Shown here in pieces: positions 1 to 4,614 of a stretch of 6,700 bases of DNA; the stretch's first letter is position 1; each line of letters begins with the position of its first letter. Under the pieces are notes generated by a model, which searched no databases, was not told the origin of the DNA, and saw nothing but the letters and a program-made list of their open reading frames with translations. Location: contig JANXZD010000180.1 in NCBI GenBank assembly GCA_025355705.1, positions 1 through 6,700 on the forward strand. Direction: 5' to 3'. The position numbers and the translations under genes are program-made. Origin of the DNA: Bacteroidota bacterium (GTDB lineage: Bacteria > Bacteroidota > Ignavibacteria > UBA10030 > UBA8401).

Positions 1-1095
1 TCCAATGGAGTAAAACGCTCCACTTGCTTCCTGATTCGTAAAAACAGCAACACCTGCTCGAATTTCAGGTATCATTGCTACAAACGAAACGAATCCGCTC
101 AAACCACCGGTGTGCGACACAAGTTTTTTCCCTCGATAATCTCGCACACCAAATCCACAGCCATATCCAGAAAAATTCGCCTGCAGCGGCGCAAGTTCTT
201 TTGCAGCTTTTGTGATCGGTATTGGAGTGATCAAAGACCAGAGCTGACGCGTGATTGCAGGAGTAAAAAGAGTTGTTCCATTGGAAAGTTTCCCTGAATC
301 GATCTGACAGATCATCCATTTAGCAATATCGTCAGCATTAGTATTGATACTTGCAGCAGGATTGGTCTTATCACTATCGGATGCGGCAACAGGTCGAACA
401 ATTCCGTTGATCTCTCCATGCGGAGTTGCCACATTCCCTTTTTTTATTGCTTCCATAAAAGTTAACGTACTATTGTTCATTCCAAGATTGGAAAATATCC
501 GTGTCCGCACAAATTCATTCCAGGGCAGTCCACTCACCGCTTCGATCACCTCACCTGCTATGAGATAAAGAATATTGTCATACGCATACGTGCTTCGAAA
601 ACTTGTTACAAGCGGAATATTTTTGAATCGTTTCACCACATCTTTTTGTTTGTACGTGTTCGTCGGCCAGATGAGAAGATCTCCTGCACCAAGACCAAGT
701 CCGCTGCGATGAACAAGCAAATCAATGATCCTCAATTCACGAGTTACATACGGATCGGAAAGCTGAAACCATGGGAGATGGTCAACAACACGATCATTCC
801 ATTTTAATTTCCCTTCGTCAACAAGTATTCCAAGTGAAGTTCCGACAAATGCTTTAGTATTGGATGCGATACTGAAATTTGTTTTACTGTCTACTTTATC
901 ATTTGTGCCAATTGTTTTTACGCCATATCCTTTTGCAAGGACTACTTTCCCGTCCTTTACAATGGCAACAGAAACACCGGGAACCTTAAATGTCTTCAAA
1001 ACTTTTTCGACATATGCGTCGAACTCTTTGGGTAAAGGCTGTGCATTTAAGAACGAACACAATATGAGAATGGAGAGTGTTAGAAAATATTTCAT
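1..1095 (-). CDS. Secreted serine hydrolase, beta-lactamase / penicillin-binding-protein fold (partial, 3' end missing)
   Basis: Reading the minus strand from ATG at 1095-1093 gives 365 codons with no stop up to the window edge, so the C-terminus is missing. Residues 1-18 form a Sec signal peptide (Lys2, hydrophobic core, Leu-Asn-Ala before Gln19), so the product is exported. The three active-site motifs of the beta-lactamase family (PF00144; class C lactamases, DD-peptidases, esterases) are present in order: SxxK as Ser78-Asn-Thr-Lys81, YxN as Tyr172-Asp-Asn174, and the third motif as His328-Thr-Gly-Gly331. Ser78 is the predicted nucleophile. HTG in place of KTG is common in the esterase/peptidase-like members, so antibiotic resistance should not be assumed. 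Related proteins often continue into a C-terminal DUF3471-type domain, which would lie off the left edge. The start is supported by an AAAAGGA SD six bases upstream. The gene is divergent from the DUF116 gene. The family call is secure; the substrate is unknown. Confidence 0.93.
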   Translation of the reverse strand, partial: MKYFLTLSILILCSFLNAQPLPKEFDAYVEKVLKTFKVPGVSVAIVKDGKVVLAKGYGVKTIGTNDKVDSKTNFSIASNTKAFVGTSLGILVDEGKLKWNDRVVDHLPWFQLSDPYVTRELRIIDLLVHRSGLGLGAGDLLIWPTNTYKQKDVVKRFKNIPLVTSFRSTYAYDNILYLIAGEVIEAVSGLPWNEFVRTRIFSNLGMNNSTLTFMEAIKKGNVATPHGEINGIVRPVAASDSDKTNPAASINTNADDIAKWMICQIDSGKLSNGTTLFTPAITRQLWSLITPIPITKAAKELAPLQANFSGYGCGFGVRDYRGKKLVSHTGGLSGFVSFVAMIPEIRAGVAVFTNQEASGAFYSIG

Positions 1096-1161
1096 AGAAA
1101 TTCCTTTTGATAGAGTTTACTGATTGAATGAATATAGGGAAAAAATAATTCGGAGTGTGAA
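1096..1161 (-). promoter_or_regulatory. SD and weak candidate promoter of the serine hydrolase
   Basis: On the minus strand AAAAGGA (1108-1102) sits six bases before the hydrolase ATG, a good Shine-Dalgarno that fixes the start. Further upstream, TTCACA (1161-1156) and TATATT (1136-1131) resemble -35 and -10 boxes, but the 19-bp spacer is longer than ideal. The promoter part is a guess; the SD part is solid. Confidence 0.4.
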
Positions 1162-1180
1162 CTCTTTTGTTAAAATTGTT

Positions 1181-1204
1181 TTACAGACAATTTTGTCTCT
1201 GTAA
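1181..1204. repeat. Imperfect inverted repeat in divergent intergenic region (possible operator)
   Basis: TTACAGACAA and TTGTCT-CT-GTAA face each other across two T residues. They form ten-base arms whose only flaw is a two-base CT bulge in the right arm. The inner AGACAA-TT-TTGTCT is a perfect 14-bp palindrome. It lies upstream of both divergent genes, a typical place for a dimeric regulator to bind. No T-run follows on either strand, so a terminator is unlikely. In AT-rich DNA a short palindrome can also arise by chance. Confidence 0.35.
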
Positions 1205-1251
1205 CAACTTTTGGATAACGTCCGTAATATCGTATAGCATTTTTCTGAAAA

Positions 1252-1280
1252 TTGATAATATTCGTAAAATTATATTTAAT
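1252..1280 (+). promoter_or_regulatory. Sigma70-like promoter giving a leaderless DUF116 transcript
   Basis: TTGATA (1252-1257, five of six matches to TTGACA) is followed by a spacer of exactly 17 bp and then TTTAAT (1275-1280, five of six matches to TATAAT). Only six bases (1281-1286) separate the -10 box from the ATG at 1287. Transcription normally starts about seven bases after the -10, so the message would begin at or next to the A of the start codon. This agrees with the lack of any Shine-Dalgarno before that ATG. A second, weaker pair (TTGGAT, 16 bp, TATAGC, around 1211-1238) would give a leadered transcript and cannot be excluded. Confidence 0.5.
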
Positions 1281-1286
1281 GACATT

Positions 1287-2438
1287 ATGGATCCCATAAC
1301 TTATAAATTAAATTACAACGGCTCAGCCACTTCAACATACTATCCTGCGGTTGCTGCATTCACTGACCTGGTCATTGATTATGCTGAGTATTCAATCACA
1401 CCGATCACAAAAAAATACCGCCACTACTTGATCGGCTATCGATTGGAAGAACCACGTTCAATAGAAGAATATATCTTTGAATTGTTGAACCTCGGCGTTC
1501 TCTGGCGAGCGTATGGCAATACTGCCGTTGGGATAAAATATGCTCCTTTTAGACTGATGGCTCAAATGGGAGAATGGCGAAAAACTCACCCACGATTAAA
1601 ACCGTTGATCGATGTCATCCGTGGATTCACCTTGTCATTTTTTCTCGTCCCATCTCCAATTCAACGGACAGATCATGCACCACGGTCTCTGAACGATCTG
1701 GATCGTCTGATCACCTGGTTAGAAGCAACGGGAGATTTCCGTGAAGATGCATTTCGGTACATTCGTTTGCTAGGATATTTTGGAACATTACCGGAAAGCT
1801 TCATTCCTGCAATTATGAAAAAAGTTCTAGTGTTCACTGACTGGTTTGCATCTGAAAGTTTACGCCATATGGGAACGTACACTCCAAATGTCAATGCATT
1901 TGTCTCAACGAACCAATCGGGATATCGATGGCGCGAAGATCGGTTCGCATGTCTTCGTTCACAAACAGAATATCATTTGAACATGGTCGGGGCGGAAATC
2001 ATGAACCGTGCATACCGAAATGAATTTCTTTCGTGTAAAACTAAAACTGTGCTGCTTCCCGGCTGCATGCGCGCAAGGGCAGAAGAAAAATGTGAAGGAA
2101 TAAAAAGTAAAAAAGGAATTACGTGTTCAGGATGCGAACCGAAATGCCATGTCAACCAGTTACGCGAGATGGGCAGGAAAAATAATTTTGATGTAATGGT
2201 GATCCCTCACTCCACCGATCTTTCTCAATGGAAAACTAAACCGGGTGAAATCCCATCGGCAGTTGTAGGTGTTGCATGTCTTTCGGTGTTGGTACAAGGA
2301 GGATGGGAATTACAACGGAACAATGTTCCTGCTCAATGTATTTTATTGAACGAATCCGGCTGCAAAAAACATTGGGATGATAAAGGATTCCCAACTGCGC
2401 TTGATATTCGGGAATTGAAGCGGGTAGTTACCAATTAA
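1287..2438 (+). CDS. DUF116 domain-containing cysteine-rich protein
   Basis: A 383-residue protein of unknown function. The C-terminal part (about residues 255-377) matches what I know of DUF116: LLPGC ending at Cys260, then Cys269, Cys280-Ser-Gly-Cys283 and Cys287, a Val-Gly-Val-Ala-Cys331 segment, and a pair at Cys351 and Cys359 in the context VPAQ-C and NESG-C. Eight cysteines in this pattern suggest a bound metal or iron-sulfur cluster; that is inference. Residues 1-250 carry many aromatic residues and look helical, with no signal peptide and no domain I recognise. The frame stays open upstream to a TTG at 1167, but those 40 codons are AT-rich intergenic DNA running through a good promoter, so I chose the ATG at 1287. 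No SD precedes it. The stop lies 2 bp from the stop of the convergent deacetylase gene. The family call is good; the role is not known. Confidence 0.85.
   Translation: MDPITYKLNYNGSATSTYYPAVAAFTDLVIDYAEYSITPITKKYRHYLIGYRLEEPRSIEEYIFELLNLGVLWRAYGNTAVGIKYAPFRLMAQMGEWRKTHPRLKPLIDVIRGFTLSFFLVPSPIQRTDHAPRSLNDLDRLITWLEATGDFREDAFRYIRLLGYFGTLPESFIPAIMKKVLVFTDWFASESLRHMGTYTPNVNAFVSTNQSGYRWREDRFACLRSQTEYHLNMVGAEIMNRAYRNEFLSCKTKTVLLPGCMRARAEEKCEGIKSKKGITCSGCEPKCHVNQLREMGRKNNFDVMVIPHSTDLSQWKTKPGEIPSAVVGVACLSVLVQGGWELQRNNVPAQCILLNESGCKKHWDDKGFPTALDIRELKRVVTN
2364..2394 (-). terminator. Candidate terminator of the methyltransferase-deacetylase operon, inside the DUF116 gene
   Basis: On the minus strand, about 47 bases after the deacetylase stop, TTGGGA (2394-2389) and TCCCAA (2377-2372) form a six-bp stem around an 11-base loop. 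It is followed by TG and six T residues (2369-2364). This is the layout of a modest intrinsic terminator. It lies in the last 25 codons of the opposing DUF116 gene, the only place it could be since the two stops are 2 bp apart. The stem is short, so termination may be partial. Confidence 0.4.
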
Positions 2439-2440
2439 CC

Positions 2441-3337
2441 CTAACGCACCTCAGGTCTCTTCATTGTATTCAGACCTTTTTCATCGATCAATTGACGATA
2501 ATTGAGAAGACGATATTTTGAATTGTGAATCAATGATTGAAATTGCGGAGACAACAGCGCATTCATTTCTGCCTGACGATGTTTGCTCATATTTTTAGGG
2601 CCGAACACATTCAAATCTTCCATTGCACTCAGTTCAGGATCATCAATTCCGACATGAAAAACAAATAGCTTCGTTCCATCAGTCAGCATTTTTTTTGTAT
2701 TCACTAACAGCGTGTCCAATTTATTTTCGATGGGTGCGGAATATCCGTTTTCAACATCAACTTCATCAAAGTACCGTGAGATGGCAAGATGATACACGAA
2801 GGCAAGTTTTTCCACAATGGCACGTGTTTCTAATGTCTGCATTGCCGCTCCCATATGATAATCAACATAATCGATCCGAACACCTGAATGAACTGCTCGT
2901 TCGATCTGAGCGCGGAGTTCTGTTTCAATTTCAGAAAGTTTAGGATTGTTGCCGAACAACAGCGAACGTGAAGGGAAAAAATATCCGTTGCTATCCACAA
3001 GTGAAGGAACAACCGATGCACCTGCCACTGGTCCCCAGCGGTAATTTTTCCATTCTGCATTGAGCGTTAAATGAACGCCAACTGATACATTAGGATATTG
3101 TTTTAATAGATCCACAACCTCTTGATACCAAGCACACGTAAACATAACTGATGCAGAAACGGGAAATCCTTTTTCCAATACCTGCTTTGCTGCCACATTG
3201 ACTGAGTGGCACATTCCCCAATCATCGCAACGGATGAGAATAGGGATTTTTTCGTCTTTTGCTACAATAGTTTTTACTTGCCCAGAGGAAAGTAAGATCA
3301 AAAATAATGTAAACAAGATCATATAAATGATTTTCAT
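2441..3337 (-). CDS. Secreted YdjC/ChbG-family carbohydrate deacetylase
   Basis: A 298-residue protein of the YdjC family (PF04794), metal-dependent hydrolases that remove acetyl groups from N-acetylated sugars; ChbG acts on chitobiose-type oligosaccharides. The metal/catalytic signature is present: Asp38-Asp39-Trp-Gly41 near the start of the mature domain, His89 in GVHLTL, and His161 in DYHMG. A further histidine, His228 in FVFHVG, lies late in the domain. Residues 1 to about 20-26 are a hydrophobic signal peptide, so this member is exported, unlike the cytoplasmic E. coli ChbG. A strong AGGAGA SD five bases upstream fixes the start, and the SD overlaps the stop of the preceding small gene. 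It is the last gene of a three-gene minus-strand cluster. The family and active site are convincing. The actual sugar, free or from cell wall or glycan, cannot be told. Confidence 0.9.
   Translation of the reverse strand: MKIIYMILFTLFLILLSSGQVKTIVAKDEKIPILIRCDDWGMCHSVNVAAKQVLEKGFPVSASVMFTCAWYQEVVDLLKQYPNVSVGVHLTLNAEWKNYRWGPVAGASVVPSLVDSNGYFFPSRSLLFGNNPKLSEIETELRAQIERAVHSGVRIDYVDYHMGAAMQTLETRAIVEKLAFVYHLAISRYFDEVDVENGYSAPIENKLDTLLVNTKKMLTDGTKLFVFHVGIDDPELSAMEDLNVFGPKNMSKHRQAEMNALLSPQFQSLIHNSKYRLLNYRQLIDEKGLNTMKRPEVR
2453..2481 (+). terminator. Candidate terminator of the DUF116 gene, inside the deacetylase gene
   Basis: Fifteen bases after the DUF116 stop, AGGTCT (2453-2458) and AGACCT (2472-2477) pair across a 13-base loop. 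A run of five T residues (2477-2481) follows directly. This fits a weak intrinsic terminator for plus-strand transcription. It lies in the last dozen codons of the opposing deacetylase gene. The stem is only six bp. Confidence 0.4.
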
Positions 3338-3349
3338 GGATATCTCCTA
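3338..3349 (-). promoter_or_regulatory. Strong Shine-Dalgarno of the deacetylase overlapping the upstream stop codon
   Basis: On the minus strand AGGAGA (3348-3343) stands five bases before the deacetylase ATG. Its first two bases are the AG of the TAG stop (3349-3347) of the 60-residue gene. A ribosome ending on the small gene is thus delivered onto the next initiation site, which points to translational coupling. It supports both the small gene's stop and the deacetylase start. Confidence 0.75.
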
Positions 3350-3529
3350 ACTTTCCGCAAATTTTTTAATGAGCTCGTAAAATTTAACGATCGCTGTTGC
3401 TTTGCTCTTTCCAAATGAAAGCCAATGCCACGATGTTTCAGGATTTGGATCATCAACTAACGGTATTCGGATGATCGGTTTCCCTTTATATTCGCCTATG
3501 ATCGGCTGAATTTCTTGTTTCTCTTCCAT
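3347..3529 (-). CDS. Conserved small protein of unknown function, 60 residues
   Basis: A 60-residue, charged, soluble protein with no signal peptide and no cysteine. It begins with a short acidic leader, then Gly12-Glu-Tyr-Lys-Gly-Lys-Pro18 and a hydrophobic strand (IIRIPL, 19-24). An aspartate/proline-rich turn follows, then SFGKSKA (38-44) and a C-terminal helix ending IKKF-AES. The 'YKGxP ... (F/S)FGxxKAxxI ... IxxF' layout resembles small hypothetical proteins seen in diverse bacteria; I recall the pattern but no function. The frame is open upstream to an ATG at 3631, but those 34 codons overlap the methyltransferase gene and contribute nothing conserved. I therefore start at 3529, which places the gene 31 bp after the methyltransferase stop. 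The SD is weak. The gene is tightly coupled to the deacetylase downstream. That it is a real gene is likely; its role is unknown. Confidence 0.72.
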   Translation of the reverse strand: MEEKQEIQPIIGEYKGKPIIRIPLVDDPNPETSWHWLSFGKSKATAIVKFYELIKKFAES

Positions 3530-3560
3530 ACGCTTTATTTCTTTCGTTTTATGTAAAATA

Positions 3561-4367
3561 TTATTTTCTTCCTGCGATATCCACAACGATCGGTGAAAAG
3601 AAGATTGTATCAGGATTTTTTCGATGTTCAAGCCAGTCGGTTAGCATTGCATCACCTTGCAAATGGGTCATCACTTGTTTCTCAACCATATGCTGAATAT
3701 GCGTGGAGAAGAATCGATGCGCCCATTCCATAATAGCACTTTCGGGTCCGCCTGCAAATGTGTGCGGTGTGAAATCTATCATCGATAGATTATATTTCCT
3801 AAACCATGCAGGAATTTTCCCTGTAATGTACGGGTCACCACCACCCGCTTGATAATACGCGCGCACGATATCAGCCATTCCATCAAACGCACCCCCTTTA
3901 GGAAAGAGCGATAACCCTTCATAGTAATAATCTTGAAATGCTATGATACCATTCGGTTTGAGAGAAGAGAGAAGGTTGATAAGAAATTTTTCCGGTTGAG
4001 GCACAAACGCGATCACCCATCGGACAAAGATCAGATCAAACTGTTGTTGGGGAAGTTCAATTTCTTCCGCCATGCCGTTGATCATGTTTACATTCGTCCA
4101 TTTTTTTTGTTGTATCTGCTCAGAGAACCAATTCAAAAAAAGAGATGAAGGTTCCAATGCAGTTACAGAGCCTTTCTCCCCGACACGTTCGCGAAGATCG
4201 AACGAAACAAAGCCAGGACCTGCACCGACATCTAGACAGTTCCATCCTTCTCCGATGCCAAGCCTATCAAAGAAAGCATTGGTATTTGAACGCCAAACAC
4301 TATGTTGAAATTGTAGCCGCTCAAACTCTGACTGATTGACACCGAGAAGATAGTCTGTATCACTCAT
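3561..4367 (-). CDS. Class I SAM-dependent methyltransferase
   Basis: A 268-residue cytoplasmic protein with a Rossmann-type SAM-binding domain. Motif I is Leu45-Asp-Val-Gly-Ala-Gly-Pro-Gly52. The acidic residue that holds the SAM ribose is Glu72 (ALEPS), at the end of strand 2. A GMAEEIELP segment (98-106) matches the adenine-contact region. FDLIFVRWVIAFV (110-122) is the strand-4 motif, and LKPNGIIAFQDY is the usual strand-5 region. The N-terminal part (SDTDYLLGVNQSEFERLQFQ) and the C-terminal 110 residues would shape the substrate site. They resemble UbiE/small-molecule-type methyltransferases more than DNA or rRNA enzymes, but the substrate cannot be read off. It starts the minus-strand cluster with the 60-residue protein and the deacetylase, and is divergent from the ABC-F gene. 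A weak GAGAAG about nine bases upstream may serve as SD. Confidence 0.88.
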   Translation of the reverse strand: MSDTDYLLGVNQSEFERLQFQHSVWRSNTNAFFDRLGIGEGWNCLDVGAGPGFVSFDLRERVGEKGSVTALEPSSLFLNWFSEQIQQKKWTNVNMINGMAEEIELPQQQFDLIFVRWVIAFVPQPEKFLINLLSSLKPNGIIAFQDYYYEGLSLFPKGGAFDGMADIVRAYYQAGGGDPYITGKIPAWFRKYNLSMIDFTPHTFAGGPESAIMEWAHRFFSTHIQHMVEKQVMTHLQGDAMLTDWLEHRKNPDTIFFSPIVVDIAGRK

Positions 4368-4614
4368 ATTAAATGCTTCTCAATAAACAGTAAGATACTG
4401 AAGAGGATTAGGTTTTTCTATATATAAGGTAAACTATTTATTATCTGTTATCAATAAAAAGGAAATTACTACTGAAAAGTCGATTAAATGATATTAAGAC
4501 AAGTTTGTACTCTGATGATGAGCAAATTTTTTGTATTTTAGTAAAAGCTACTCAATTGCCGCTAGCAGATTCTTCGCTACTCTCAGAATAACGCATATAA
4601 AAAAAGAAAGAAAA
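4368..4614. other. Divergent intergenic region between methyltransferase and ABC-F genes
   Basis: These 247 bases hold the 5' regions of both flanking genes. The left two-thirds is very AT-rich and contains several TATATA or TTGATA-like strings on either strand. I could not assemble a -35/-10 pair with proper spacing, so no promoter is assigned. The right part (4561-4592) resembles a degenerate dispersed repeat. Just before the ABC-F ATG there is an A/G-rich tract (4599-4614) with no real SD core. No open frame worth calling lies here; the ABC-F frame extends upstream to a TTG at 4531 only because no stop happens to occur. Confidence 0.5.
4561..4592. repeat. Possible degenerate copy of a dispersed intergenic repeat
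   Basis: Read on the minus strand, these 32 bases begin GTTATTCTGAGAG and continue TAGCGAAGAATCTGCTAGC. This is close to the 'GTCATTCTGAGCG.AGCGAAGAATCT' element that I remember as recurring between genes in many bacterial genomes. Its base composition is less AT-rich than the flanks. Recognition is from memory and one copy only; no second copy is in this window, and no terminal inverted repeats or target duplication are visible. Confidence 0.35.

Noticed and set aside
1..1095. Calling the serine hydrolase an antibiotic-resistance beta-lactamase
   Set aside because: The SxxK, YxN and HTG motifs are shared with esterases and peptidases of the same fold, and the C-terminus is missing. Resistance cannot be inferred.
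860..1123. Plus-strand open frame of 87 codons
   Set aside because: It lies opposite the N-terminal part of the serine hydrolase, which has signal peptide and SxxK motif in its own frame. The plus frame has no recognisable content.
1167..1286. Forty-codon N-terminal extension of the DUF116 protein from a TTG codon
   Set aside because: It has no SD, is very AT-rich, and runs through a good promoter and an inverted repeat. The encoded residues look like translated intergenic DNA.
2623..2943. Plus-strand open frame of 106 codons inside the deacetylase gene
   Set aside because: It is antisense to a clearly conserved YdjC domain with intact metal ligands, and its peptide has the His/Gln/Arg-rich look of a shadow frame.
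3530..3631. Thirty-four-residue extension of the small minus-strand gene, starting inside the methyltransferase gene
   Set aside because: It would overlap the methyltransferase by about 70 bases, and the extra residues show no pattern. The internal ATG at 3529 gives normal operon spacing.
4400..4450. TATATA and TTGATA strings as a promoter for the methyltransferase operon
   Set aside because: On the minus strand the only good -35-like and -10-like strings are about 22 bp apart, too far for a standard promoter, so no site is called.
4531..4614. Twenty-eight-codon extension of the ABC-F protein from a TTG codon
   Set aside because: The family normally starts just before the first ABC domain, which the ATG at 4615 provides. 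The upstream stretch overlaps repeat-like sequence.
4378..4614. CRISPR array, tRNA or riboswitch in the largest non-coding gap
   Set aside because: There are no regularly spaced repeats, no cloverleaf or conserved tRNA arms, and no structured leader visible by eye.
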